58,658 nucleotides of DNA from Ruminococcaceae bacterium OttesenSCG-928-I18 (GTDB taxonomy: Bacteria; Bacillota; Clostridia; Oscillospirales; Ruminococcaceae): contig JAJDHT010000004.1 in NCBI GenBank assembly GCA_030266325.1, positions 1 to 58,658 on the forward strand. Direction: 5' to 3'. Made by a program: the position numbers and the translations under genes. The notes beneath the pieces were generated by a model, which was not told the origin of the DNA, did not search any database, and saw only the letters and a program-made list of their open reading frames with translations. Positions 1 through 6,981 of this stretch are shown piece by piece. Positions within the stretch are counted from its first letter, which is position 1, and each line of letters starts with the position of its first letter.

Positions 1-248
1 GCATAGGCGGCAACAAGCTGCTTAATCTGCGCTGTGCAGCGCTGCTCAACCTCCCACAGATGCTCATACAGCGTGCCAGACGTCAACAAATTGACGTACA
101 GCACGCGCCGGTGCCGCTTGAGATGAGCCAGCCGCATGCGGCCATATTTGCCGATAGGGTATTCCCCTGCAGGAGCATAAAGGTTGGGAATGATATATTC
201 ACCTGCCATTGAATATGTGCCGCCGAGTTGCTCGAATAATGTTGTCAT
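1..248 (-). CDS. tnpV: TnpV-like transposon-encoded protein, 3' end cut off by window edge
   Basis: The reverse strand reads from an ATG at 248 (MTTLFEQLGGTYSMAGEYII...) to the window edge without a stop, giving 82 codons. The start has a strong AAGGAGG site about 7 bases upstream (plus-strand 256-263). The LFEQLGGTY opening, the IGKYG...RLAHLKRHRRVLY core and the LLTSGTLYEHL stretch match the small TnpV proteins carried by Tn1549-type and other Clostridial transposons. Their function is unknown. It diverges from the ATPase gene to its right. The C-terminus lies outside the window. Family call from memory, fairly confident. Confidence 0.75.
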   Translation of the reverse strand, partial: MTTLFEQLGGTYSMAGEYIIPNLYAPAGEYPIGKYGRMRLAHLKRHRRVLYVNLLTSGTLYEHLWEVEQRCTAQIKQLVAAY

Positions 249-263
249 GAGAAACACCTCCTT

Positions 264-276
264 TGTACATTGTACA
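264..276. promoter_or_regulatory. TGTACATTGTACA palindrome abutting the tnpV ribosome-binding site
   Basis: TGTACA occurs twice, separated by one T, giving a short dyad directly next to the Shine-Dalgarno sequence of tnpV. It could be an operator or a small RNA hairpin masking the site. No cognate protein is identified. Confidence 0.3.
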
Positions 277-462
277 GAGGAGGTGTTGTTGCGTCGATTG
301 TACGATTATTCAATTTTATTGGAATTTTTGTGGATTATTTTCTATTTACTTCGACACCACTATTTCAATTTTAATTTGCATTATGTGTGTGTAATGCAGT
401 GTTTTCATTTGTATTTTGTGATTAATTGGAGTATAATAAGCTGGAATTGGGAGGTAAAGTGT

Positions 463-1791
463 ATGTTGCGTCATGCTATGAATGATCTTATCGAATGGAA
501 AAACCGTCCCGGCCGAAAACCATTATTGTTGCGTGGGGCACGGCAGGTGGGCAAAACATGGCTGATGAAAGAGCTTGGCAGGTTACATTTTAAGAATGTT
601 GCCTACATTAATTTCGATAACAATGAGCGCATGGCCGCCTTGTTCCAAGGTGATTTGGATATCGAGCGGCTGATTATCTCCCTGCAGATTGAGGCGGGCA
701 TCACCATAAATGCGGCAGACACCCTTCTCATTTTTGATGAGGTGCAGGAGGTCCCTCGTGCGCTCTCATCGCTTAAATATTTCGATGAAAATGCGCCCGA
801 ATATGCCATTATTGCGGCTGGTTCTATGCTGGGTGTAGCGCTGCACCAGGGAACATCCTTCCCAGTTGGCAAGGTTGAGTTTCTCGACCTGTACCCCATG
901 AGCTTTACTGAATTTCTGGACGCTATGGATATGAGCCAGTATGCAGAACTGCTGGTCACCGACCAGCCGGATTTCGGTATGATTACAACCTTCAAAGGGA
1001 AATACATTGACGCATTGCGCCAGTATTACTACATTGGCGGTATGCCGGAGGCTGTTTATGCCTTTTCCCAGCGCCATGACTTTGAAGAAGTGCGTCGCAT
1101 CCAGATGAGACTGCTGGATGCCTATGATCAAGACTTTTCAAAACACGCACCCAACGATACCGTTCCTAGAATCCGGATGCTATGGAACTCCATTCCGGCG
1201 CAGCTGGCACGGGAAAACCGAAAGTTCGTGTATGGGCATATCCGCGACGGGGCCAGGGCACGCGAGTATGAACTGGCCATGCAGTGGTTACTGGATTGCG
1301 GCTTGATTCATAAAGTGAACCGCATTACAAAGCCTGACATGCCTCTCATGGCGTATGTTGACCAAAGCGCGTTTAAACTATATATGCTGGATGTGGGGTT
1401 ATTGGCGGCAAAGTCCAACCTCGACCTCAAGTCACTTTTGGAAGGAAACCGCGTTTTTGAAGAGTTCAAGGGCGCCCTCACAGAGCAATATGTTTTGCAG
1501 CAGCTTCTCTCCGACTGCCACATGCAACCTTACTATTGGACAGCGGAGCGGGCGACAGCCGAGGTGGATTTTGTTTGCCAGTTAGAGTCGGACATCATCC
1601 CAATGGAGGTAAAGGCAGAGGAAAACCTGAAGGCGAAGAGCCTTAAGCAGTATGTGGAAAAGTTTTCTCCCGAATATGCCATCCGCACATCCATGTCAGA
1701 TTATCGAAAAGAGGAATGGCTAACCAATCTTCCTTTATATGCGCTCCGGTCCATTAATCACTGCGATTTTTCCACGCTTGAAAGTCCTTAA
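463..1791 (+). CDS. AAA-type ATPase with DUF4143 C-terminal domain
   Basis: A 442-residue protein of the common AAA_14 / DUF4143 architecture. The P-loop GARQVGKTW lies near residue 25, the Walker B stretch LLIFDEVQEVPRAL near residue 90, and the C-terminal nuclease-like DUF4143 part has WTAERATAEVDFV followed by PMEVKAEENLKAKSLKQY. An in-frame reading extends up to 184, but the ATG at 463 has a GGGAGG site 8 bases upstream and the protein family begins there, so the shorter form is chosen. These ATPases are widespread in gut bacteria and their role is unknown; a toxin or defence role has been suggested. Its 3' end overlaps the convergent double-HTH gene by 38 bases. Confidence 0.85.
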   Translation: MLRHAMNDLIEWKNRPGRKPLLLRGARQVGKTWLMKELGRLHFKNVAYINFDNNERMAALFQGDLDIERLIISLQIEAGITINAADTLLIFDEVQEVPRALSSLKYFDENAPEYAIIAAGSMLGVALHQGTSFPVGKVEFLDLYPMSFTEFLDAMDMSQYAELLVTDQPDFGMITTFKGKYIDALRQYYYIGGMPEAVYAFSQRHDFEEVRRIQMRLLDAYDQDFSKHAPNDTVPRIRMLWNSIPAQLARENRKFVYGHIRDGARAREYELAMQWLLDCGLIHKVNRITKPDMPLMAYVDQSAFKLYMLDVGLLAAKSNLDLKSLLEGNRVFEEFKGALTEQYVLQQLLSDCHMQPYYWTAERATAEVDFVCQLESDIIPMEVKAEENLKAKSLKQYVEKFSPEYAIRTSMSDYRKEEWLTNLPLYALRSINHCDFSTLESP

Positions 1792-2323
1792 GCAGCTTAA
1801 TGTGCTGTGCGGTCATTCGCCTGATCGCACGAAAATGCTCCGCGTTCAAGAACTCCACAAAGAACACCTTCGGCACAATGTTCGCGCGTCCTCTTCGAAA
1901 ATGCTTAAGCCAGCCCCAGAGGCACCAATGGTTGATGGCAGTTTTGCAGTAGCCTGTGAAGTCTGCAATCTGCCGCACTGTCAATACATCGGGATAAGCG
2001 TCCAGACGGCTTATATAGTATTCGGTCATATCCTCGCAAACCAGCGGCAACGCCACCTTGGCCGTGCGAGTGTGCCCTTTTCCATACCAACCGATGGGCG
2101 CCATATACCGCTCTGGGAAGACGGCTCGCTCCTCCAGATATTTCTTCACATCTTCCTTTTGGATTTGATAGCAGCGTGTCTTCTTTCCGCTATACTGGCA
2201 GGGCACCCTGCCGCTGCGCAGAAGCTGCAAGGCAGTTGTTTTGCTGATATGGCAAATACGGTAGAATTGCTCCTTGCTCATGATATCGGGAAGCTCGTTC
2301 CAGTTTGCAATTTCATTTTTCAC
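1754..2323 (-). CDS. Double helix-turn-helix DNA-binding protein, paralogue of the gene at the right end
   Basis: About 189 residues. Two excisionase/MerR-like HTH segments are visible: MSKEQFYRICHISKTTALQLL near the N-terminus and LTVRQIADFTGYCKTAINHW near residue 120. The arrangement, the ALQLLRSGRVPC / ATYLLQNGIIPC correspondence and the length match the protein at 57681-58262, so the two are paralogues. A GTG at 2323 is preferred because it has GAGG 8 bases upstream; a GTG at 2332 is possible. In the right-hand copy the gene precedes parA; here parA is absent and the ATPase gene meets it tail to tail. Probable role: regulator of an element's maintenance genes (inference). Confidence 0.7.
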   Translation of the reverse strand: MKNEIANWNELPDIMSKEQFYRICHISKTTALQLLRSGRVPCQYSGKKTRCYQIQKEDVKKYLEERAVFPERYMAPIGWYGKGHTRTAKVALPLVCEDMTEYYISRLDAYPDVLTVRQIADFTGYCKTAINHWCLWGWLKHFRRGRANIVPKVFFVEFLNAEHFRAIRRMTAQHIKLLKDFQAWKNRSD

Positions 2324-2402
2324 TATGAACACCTCGGCTCTTTTGTTTCGTCGGCAAAAGACCTGTCTGGTGTTCTATTTTATGATTAAAAAAGGGCTAA
2401 AA

Positions 2403-2425
2403 AGTTCTGCCCTGAGTTCTGCCCT
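2403..2425. repeat. Tandem AGTTCTGCCCT, operator-like
   Basis: Two perfect 11-base copies with a 12-base period (2403-2413 and 2415-2425), 80-100 bases upstream of the double-HTH start. One turn of DNA separates the copies, as expected for two repressor molecules on one face. Compare the TGTACGCCC pair before the paralogous gene on the right. Confidence 0.5.
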
Positions 2426-2624
2426 AAAGGTCATTTTTGGGGCGTCTTTCATGGTTCATTCGAACCCATTGAAAAATCAGGGTTTTTGAGGGCAGTCCCT
2501 GCAAAGCCTTGTGGCGACTGGCTTTCGAGAGTTCGCTCAAGCTACCACAAGCAGCCTGAAAATGTTTCAAAGTGACCATAACACAAATGACTCGAAATGC
2601 GGTAGTGTAAAACTCCGGGGATTG

Positions 2625-2657
2625 CCGCGAAACCTTGATTTATTGGGGTTTTCGCGG
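2625..2657. terminator. Hairpin CCGCGAAACC / GGTTTTCGCGG
   Basis: A stem of about 10 base pairs around an A+T-rich loop, with no strong T tract on either side. It shares CGAAA(A)CCTTGATTT with the terminator at 58469-58508, which supports common ancestry of the two flanks. Confidence 0.4.
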
Positions 2658-2682
2658 AAGAATTAAAACTAAATATTTGCTG

Positions 2683-2704
2683 TGTACGCCCTAAATGTAC
2701 GCCC
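2683..2704. repeat. Two TGTACGCCC repeats upstream of tRNA-Ser
   Basis: Copies at 2683-2691 and 2696-2704, 13-base period. The same 9-mer occurs three times at 58324-58398. All five copies have the same orientation and lie between a double-HTH gene and a tRNA-Ser sequence. Confidence 0.55.
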
Positions 2705-2749
2705 TTTTTCCAAGTGGAAGATAGCGGACTTTAGAGCCACAATATACAC

Positions 2750-2841
2750 GGAGGCGTATCGAAGAGGTCATAACGAGAACGACTCGAAATCGTTTTGGCG
2801 TGATGAGCGCCACGTGGGTTCGAATCCCACCGCCTCCGCCA
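2750..2841 (+). tRNA. tRNA-Ser (anticodon CGA), CCA encoded
   Basis: A class II tRNA. The acceptor stem is GGAGGCG (2750-2756) with CGCCTCC (2831-2837). The anticodon stem is AACGA/TCGTT around the loop CTCGAAA (anticodon CGA), there is a long variable arm with TGGCG/CGCCA, and the T arm is GTGGG-TTCGAAT-CCCAC, followed by G and CCA. The gene looks intact and is the left boundary of the ICE: the integrase gene ends 30 bases downstream. Confidence 0.95.
2810..2831. repeat. Left att core (22-bp direct repeat)
   Basis: Identical over 22 bases to 58588-58609. Beyond it the two sides differ by two bases and then share CTCCGCCA. The crossover presumably lies in this T-arm segment. Confidence 0.7.
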
Positions 2842-2860
2842 TTCCGGGGCTTTTGCCCCA

Positions 2861-2900
2861 CAGCGGCCAGTCTATGTAGCTAACATAGGCTGGCTGTTTT
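2861..2900. terminator. Bidirectional terminator of tRNA-Ser and integrase
   Basis: A stem CAGCggCCAGTCTATGT / ACATAGgCTGGCTG ending in TTTT on the plus strand. The integrase stop codon (2872-2874) lies inside the stem. A second small hairpin, GGGGC-TTTT-GCCCC, precedes it at 2846-2859. Confidence 0.65.
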
Positions 2901-4146
2901 CATTGGTTGTGTTTGCGGTTATTGGGCGTTCAGTCTCCGCTTCGTCAGTTTGCGCCAATGATGTTTTCTCAATCCAAGTCATAGCTTGTGCTGATTTCAG
3001 TTTTGAATCAAATTCCAAATGCGCATAGGTATTGGCTGTAATCGCAAAGTCGCTGTGTCCGAGCCATTCCTGTATCTGTTTGAGCGGTACGCCGTTCGCC
3101 AGCAACAGGCTTGCGCAACTATGACGTAAATCGTGAAATCTCAACCGTCTAAACCCGTGTTCCTCCATAAACTTGGGGAACGCGCTGGAAAGATAGTCGG
3201 GCCTGACGCGATTTCCAAGCTGGTCGGTGTAGATGTACTTCCCCTCAACCTTGTTGTAGGAGTTGCCACACAGCTTGCGGTAGTGTTCCTGTTCTTCTTT
3301 GACCGCCAGCAGCTTTGCCCGAAACTCTGGAACAAGCGGCAATGTGCGGAAGCTGGCTTTTGACTTTGTGGTATCATCCACGACGAGTATGCGCTTTCCA
3401 TCTACGTTTGCCACTGTTACCGTATGCTCAATAGTGATGGAATTGGCTTCAAAGTCAATGGATTCCCAGCGCAAACCGATGATTTCCGCACGGCGCAACC
3501 CGTAGAACGCGCCGAGTATGACACCCAGCTCCAGCTTATGGCCTTTGACTGCTTCAAACAACTCTATCGTTTCAGACTGTTTCAGGAATTTGCCAACAAA
3601 TCGCTCTGGCTTTGGCCTATCCACCTTGTCCATCACCGAGTAAGGAACCATGCCCTTTTTCACGGCGTATTTAAGTGCCTTGCTGATATTGGCGTGGTAC
3701 TTATGAACGGTAGTGGCCTTGACCGTCTCCAACTGTTCCGCATAAAAGTCGTTAATGTCGTCGGCGGTCAGCTCACGGAGCAAGATGCCACGTTCGCGGA
3801 AATACGGGCCGATGGCAGACCGCACATTCATGCAATAGCCGCCATAAGTAGTGAGCTTGATGTCCGGCTTAATGACTTCAAGCCATTGTTTCATAAAATC
3901 CGCAAAAAGCAATTCCGTCACTTCGGGCATAGCAGAAACGATTTCCTGCTGCTCTCGCTTTGCAAGCCGCATCATTTCTTCTGCCCGCTTTTTGTTGCCC
4001 TTAACAGGAAAGCCGGTAGAGATGCTCTTGCGGCCACGGTTGCCGCTTCTGTCAATCCAATTCAATACAATGTGATAATAACCACGTCTATCTTCCAGAT
4101 GCCCAGCAACCTTGATGGTCTTGTTTTGTAGATGACCTGTTCTCAT
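2872..4146 (-). CDS. int: Tyrosine recombinase (ICE integrase)
   Basis: 424 residues. It has an N-terminal arm-binding region, a SAM-like core-binding domain from about residue 65 to 165, and a catalytic domain. Visible catalytic residues are Arg in FYGLRRAEIIGL, HxxR in FHDLRHSCAS, His in LGHSDFA, and the nucleophile Tyr in TANTYAHL. The start ATG has GGAGG 7 bases upstream. It reads toward the tRNA-Ser boundary, with xis just upstream in the same direction, as in the Tn916 family. It should catalyse integration into and, with Xis, excision from the tRNA-Ser T arm. Nothing looks damaged. Confidence 0.95.
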   Translation of the reverse strand: MRTGHLQNKTIKVAGHLEDRRGYYHIVLNWIDRSGNRGRKSISTGFPVKGNKKRAEEMMRLAKREQQEIVSAMPEVTELLFADFMKQWLEVIKPDIKLTTYGGYCMNVRSAIGPYFRERGILLRELTADDINDFYAEQLETVKATTVHKYHANISKALKYAVKKGMVPYSVMDKVDRPKPERFVGKFLKQSETIELFEAVKGHKLELGVILGAFYGLRRAEIIGLRWESIDFEANSITIEHTVTVANVDGKRILVVDDTTKSKASFRTLPLVPEFRAKLLAVKEEQEHYRKLCGNSYNKVEGKYIYTDQLGNRVRPDYLSSAFPKFMEEHGFRRLRFHDLRHSCASLLLANGVPLKQIQEWLGHSDFAITANTYAHLEFDSKLKSAQAMTWIEKTSLAQTDEAETERPITANTTNENSQPMLAT

Positions 4147-4252
4147 GTAAAATCCTCCATTCGCACAGATGATTTCACCTACTATTGACAGTTCCTATTA
4201 TAGCAGATGAAATATCGCATTTCAGCAAGTGCAGCACTTTTTTAAGAAATAA

Positions 4253-4486
4253 TTATTTATCGCTTGCGACGGCAGCTTGCCCAAAAACTTTCATGTACTT
4301 CATCAGCGTCACTTTGGTAACGCGAAACTCCCTGCCCACTCGCAATGAGGACAGGGAGCCGTCTTTTATCAGCTTGTATACGGTTTTTGTACTCACGCCC
4401 ATCAGCTTACTGACTTGCTTTACATCAAGCACATCCGGGTATTCCTTGAACACGATGCGATAGATTTCCTGCGAACTCATTTCCAT
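4253..4486 (-). CDS. xis: Excisionase, HTH_17 family
   Basis: 77 residues with one winged-helix motif: VLDVKQVSKLMGVSTKTVYK, then a wing with SLSSLRVGREFRV. The start at 4486 (MEMSSQEIYR) follows AAGGAGGG with 7 bases between. It lies 106 bases upstream of int and on the same strand, so the two are probably co-expressed. Expected role: bending the att arms to direct the integrase toward excision. Confidence 0.9.
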   Translation of the reverse strand: MEMSSQEIYRIVFKEYPDVLDVKQVSKLMGVSTKTVYKLIKDGSLSSLRVGREFRVTKVTLMKYMKVFGQAAVASDK

Positions 4487-4526
4487 AGACGATGCCCTCC
4501 TTTCAGTTATCCAAAACCACAAAAAA

Positions 4527-4558
4527 GAGCTGCATCAAAAACATCGTGAATGCAGCCC
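4527..4558 (-). terminator. Terminator upstream of xis
   Basis: On the minus strand GGGCTGCAT / ATGCAGCTC forms a stem followed by TTTTTT. It would stop transcripts arriving from the sigma-factor side before xis. Confidence 0.65.
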
Positions 4559-4561
4559 TTT

Positions 4562-4692
4562 GTTCTGATTTTGCTATATAAAAAGAAAACAAAGTCGGAC
4601 GGACGCGGGCCGCGTCCTCACGGGAATTTCACCCCTGCATGGTTCTCATGCAGCCGCCCCTATTGGCTGCGACGCTTTTAACGCTCGGCCTG
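4562..4692 (-). ncRNA. Candidate structured non-coding RNA between small ORF and xis
   Basis: 130 bases with no gene but dense secondary structure: GGACGCGG/CCGCGTCC-type palindrome at 4602-4618, CTGCATGG/CATGCAG hairpin at 4635-4653, and paired GCAGCC/GGCTGC segments. It ends at the terminator at 4527-4558. I do not recognise the fold. It could be a regulatory leader for xis/int or part of a decayed element. Confidence 0.3.
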
Positions 4693-4908
4693 TTAGCTGG
4701 ACGGGAGTATCATTGTCATTCCCATGCGGTCATAGCCTACAAGCTGCCCCAGCTTGTCACGGGCTGTCGGTGTTGGTCGCTCTCTCGCGTAGAGGTCGTG
4801 GCGCACCCGCCGTCCGGCTCGGTATGGAAATAGAACGTATCCGAATTTGCCGTTATGCTGCGCCGCCGTTATCTTGCGTGCTTTCTTTGTCAAGCTGCTA
4901 TTGGCCAT
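4693..4908 (-). CDS. Small basic hypothetical protein
   Basis: 71 residues from ATG at 4908: MANSSLTKKARKITAAQH..., rich in Lys and Arg, with no recognised domain. The ribosome-binding site is weak (GGGGAG about 16 bases upstream); a GTG start further up is possible. It sits between the ORF8-like gene and the structured stretch before xis. Possibly an expressed ICE accessory protein, but it could be chance. Confidence 0.4.
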   Translation of the reverse strand: MANSSLTKKARKITAAQHNGKFGYVLFPYRAGRRVRHDLYARERPTPTARDKLGQLVGYDRMGMTMILPSS

Positions 4909-4977
4909 TGTCAGGCCGTAAAAACTCACCGGCTCCCCGGTGGGCTTTTGCTGCACGACAACACGAAAAGCCCGTAG

Positions 4978-5014
4978 GCGGGAAGCGTGGAAAGGGGGAA
5001 AACACGCTTCCCGC
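4978..5014. terminator. Strong hairpin GCGGGAAGCGTG / CACGCTTCCCGC
   Basis: A perfect 12-bp stem with a 13-base loop, just downstream of the ORF8-like stop (5027). It probably ends or attenuates the sigma-factor operon. Confidence 0.6.
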
Positions 5015-5026
5015 ACGGGCGGGGAA

Positions 5027-5269
5027 TTATGCTACTCTGAACGTGAGGATTTTAGTAATCAGTTTGGTTTCCAGCCTACGCCTAAGTCCGTCATCCACAC
5101 ACGCATGGGGGCATCCGCTTTCGTCGTAAAGCTGCCTTGTGGATAAAACAGCTATGTAGCCCTCGTAGTGCTTCAGCACGGCATTGATGGCATCCACGTC
5201 TCCGTGGGACGCCGCCGCGATGACGGAGTAAGGAAGCAAGCCGGAAGCTCTGTACCCTTGTTTACTCAT
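5027..5269 (-). CDS. HTH_16 conjugative-transposon regulator (Tn916 ORF8-like)
   Basis: 80 residues. The LLPYSVIAAASHGDVDAINAV opening and the LKHYEGYIAVLSTR core match the helix-turn-helix conjugative transposon-like domain of Tn916 ORF8. It overlaps the sigma-factor gene by 8 bases and is probably translationally coupled to it. In Tn916 the ORF7/ORF8 pair belongs to the regulatory block that controls excision and transfer; the same is inferred here. Confidence 0.8.
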   Translation of the reverse strand: MSKQGYRASGLLPYSVIAAASHGDVDAINAVLKHYEGYIAVLSTRQLYDESGCPHACVDDGLRRRLETKLITKILTFRVA

Positions 5270-5684
5270 TGGCCTTTCCCTCCATGTATTTTTTTAAGTG
5301 CCGTAAAGAGCTTGTCCGCTGGTATTGGACGGTCTGACGCGCCATGTGCAGCAAGTCGCCAATCTCCTTGTCCGTCATGCCGAGGAAGTGGTAAAGCAGG
5401 ATGATGTCTCGCTTCTGTTCCGGCAGGGCCGTTAGAGCATCGGCCAGCAATTCGCTTTTTATGGCAACGTCGTACTCCAAAACGCTGAATATGGATTGTT
5501 CACTGGGGTACTCGTCCAGCATAAAAAGCCGCTCCATTTCCTGTGCCGATAGCTCTGAAAAAAGCGATTCCCGTTCGCGCTGCCGCTTGACTTCAACGTA
5601 GAAATTGCGGGCTTCGTTTTTGAGGACTTTTTTGCAGAAGCTATCAAAGGCGTGTTGCTTATGTAGCTCGTGGGATGGATTCAC
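5262..5684 (-). CDS. Sigma-70-like factor (Tn916 ORF7-like)
   Basis: 140 residues from a GTG at 5684 with AAAGGGGGTGA upstream; a TTG at 5705 is a weaker choice. A sigma region 2-like N-terminal part is followed by a clear region 4: ALPEQKRDIILLYHFLGMTDKEI..., MARQTVQYQRTSSLRHLKKY. It belongs to the ORF7-type sigma factors of conjugative transposons. Paired with the HTH_16 protein, it probably switches on excision or transfer genes (inference from Tn916). Confidence 0.85.
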   Translation of the reverse strand: MNPSHELHKQHAFDSFCKKVLKNEARNFYVEVKRQRERESLFSELSAQEMERLFMLDEYPSEQSIFSVLEYDVAIKSELLADALTALPEQKRDIILLYHFLGMTDKEIGDLLHMARQTVQYQRTSSLRHLKKYMEGKANE

Positions 5685-6140
5685 ATTCTCACCCCCTTTC
5701 TGCAAGGGCGGTGATTTGCTTCCCCTTTCGCCACTACTACAATTTGCGAAGTGGCATTTGCCAAAGTCGCCGCAAAAAACTCAAAATAATTTTTGCGGCG
5801 GCATACAAAAACGCCCGACTGAACAAAGTTCAGCCGAGCGTTATGGCAATCATTTCCTGCTATGCGATGCGTGTAGGTACATTGATGGGCGTGATATGCC
5901 GTGTAAGGGGATAGACTTTTTTTAATCGTGCAAAAAAGAGGTTATTTTGTCGAATTGCACAGCAGAACACGGCGGCAACCTCCTGTCGTTACCGCCGTGT
6001 CCTTAAAAAAGGGCGACTTTAATACACCCTCCGCTTGTCCATTTTTCAATAGGAAAACGGCGGTTTTGATTATTCAAAGGAAAAAAGCCGATAACTGTGA
6101 GTTCAAAAACTCACGGTTATCGGCTCTGCGTCTTAACGTC
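5685..6140. other. Gene-free region with several hairpins
   Basis: 456 bases without a convincing gene. Stems are seen at 5769-5799 (GCCGCAAAAA/TTTTTGCGGC), 5811-5842 (ACGCCCGACTGAAC with GTTCAGCCGAGCGT), 5967-6000 (ACACGGCGG/CCGCCGTGT) and 6087-6124. It separates the regulatory block from the cargo. Confidence 0.5.
6087..6124 (-). terminator. Terminator downstream of KTR gene
   Basis: GCCGATAAC-GTGAGTT / AACTCAC-GTTATCGGC, a 17-bp stem with one mismatch, followed on the minus strand by TTTTTT. Confidence 0.75.
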
Positions 6141-6332
6141 TTATTCTTCCTGCGTTTTAGCGTCCGGCTCTGCGATAAGTGTTATATTTAGTTTTGATAC
6201 ATTGATAAGGGTTTCCTGTTTACACTTCGGGCAAAACAGCGGGAAATTCTCAAGTTTGGTGTCCTCCCGCACTCTTGCACGCGTCTTATTCCCACAGGTA
6301 GGGCAGTGTATCCATTTGGTTGTTTGCATCAT
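6141..6332 (-). CDS. Cysteine-rich KTR domain protein
   Basis: 63 residues. Two zinc-knuckle pairs, CPTCGNKTR (the KTR signature) and CPKCKQETL, indicate a small zinc ribbon. Such proteins are common passengers of Tn916/Tn1549-type elements and their function is unknown. Two consecutive ATGs follow GGGGTGAT, so either may be used. It is 14 bases downstream of the HTH regulator gene, so the two may share a transcript. Confidence 0.85.
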   Translation of the reverse strand: MMQTTKWIHCPTCGNKTRARVREDTKLENFPLFCPKCKQETLINVSKLNITLIAEPDAKTQEE

Positions 6333-6346
6333 ATCACCCCAATTCT

Positions 6347-6943
6347 TTACTCGCCAAATAAATCAGGAAAAGATGTCAAGCCTTGCTTGGTGCAATATAG
6401 ATACAACTTACCTCCTGAAATCATCGGGATTCGAAAGTTCGGGCTTTGTTCTGGATACAACCTTTTTAGAAATATGCTATCGGTTTTCACATAGGCCACG
6501 AACGATAGATAATGGTCTTTCTCCATCGGGTGGTTGGTGGAGATATAATAATCCGTATCTACCTCTTCAACGGATATAGTAAAATCTTTGTTTTGAGATA
6601 CATGTGTCAGATAGTCTATCTTCATACCACAGCAGGAGATGGATGCGCTGCCTGTACTGACAAGAATATTTCCACAGGAAGGGCAAACATAGAACCGAAC
6701 CCTGTCAATATTTCCGCTGTCTGGCTTATTAGGGGTGATTTCACCCTCCATCATCTGTGAAATATCTACGCCAAGAATGGTGGAAAGGTCAGCCCAGTAA
6801 GATAGGTCAGGGCATCCTAATCCGCACTCCCATTTAGAAACAGTTTTATTCAAAACTCCAAGAGCGTCTGCCACATTTTTCTGTGTAAGTCCTTTTTCTT
6901 TTCGCAATTTTGCAATCAGCTTCCCAATTTTCACACAATCCAT
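6347..6943 (-). CDS. XRE-type regulator with desulfoferrodoxin-like C-terminal domain
   Basis: 198 residues. Residues 5-65 form a Cro/C1 HTH (LIAKLRKEKGLTQKNVADAL..., TVSKWECG). The C-terminal half has CPSCGN...CCG and HPMEKDHYLSFVAYV, resembling the iron-binding segment of desulfoferrodoxin/neelaredoxin. A redox- or metal-sensing regulator is a plausible reading, but the iron ligands were not checked against a structure. GGAGG lies 6 bases before the ATG. It lies between the KTR gene and the AAA-VWA operon. Confidence 0.75.
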   Translation of the reverse strand: MDCVKIGKLIAKLRKEKGLTQKNVADALGVLNKTVSKWECGLGCPDLSYWADLSTILGVDISQMMEGEITPNKPDSGNIDRVRFYVCPSCGNILVSTGSASISCCGMKIDYLTHVSQNKDFTISVEEVDTDYYISTNHPMEKDHYLSFVAYVKTDSIFLKRLYPEQSPNFRIPMISGGKLYLYCTKQGLTSFPDLFGE

Positions 6944-6981
6944 GAGATACCTCCCTCCTTAACTCTTGCATTATACACATT

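Larger units (their letters stand above)
2324..2749. other. Gene-free region resembling the right end of a related ICE
   Basis: No convincing gene. It holds two tandem AGTTCTGCCCT copies, a hairpin at 2625-2657, and two TGTACGCCC copies at 2683-2704. It also has ACTCGAAATGC at 2590-2600, identical to the anticodon-loop stretch of the tRNA-Ser remnant at 58563-58573. The order (double-HTH gene, operator-like repeats, hairpin containing CGAAACCTTGATTT, tRNA sequence) parallels 58263-58619. Confidence 0.5.

Noticed and set aside
184-462. N-terminal extension of the DUF4143 ATPase
   Set aside because: No ribosome-binding site at 184, the extension is unlike the family, and ATG 463 has GGGAGG at the right distance.
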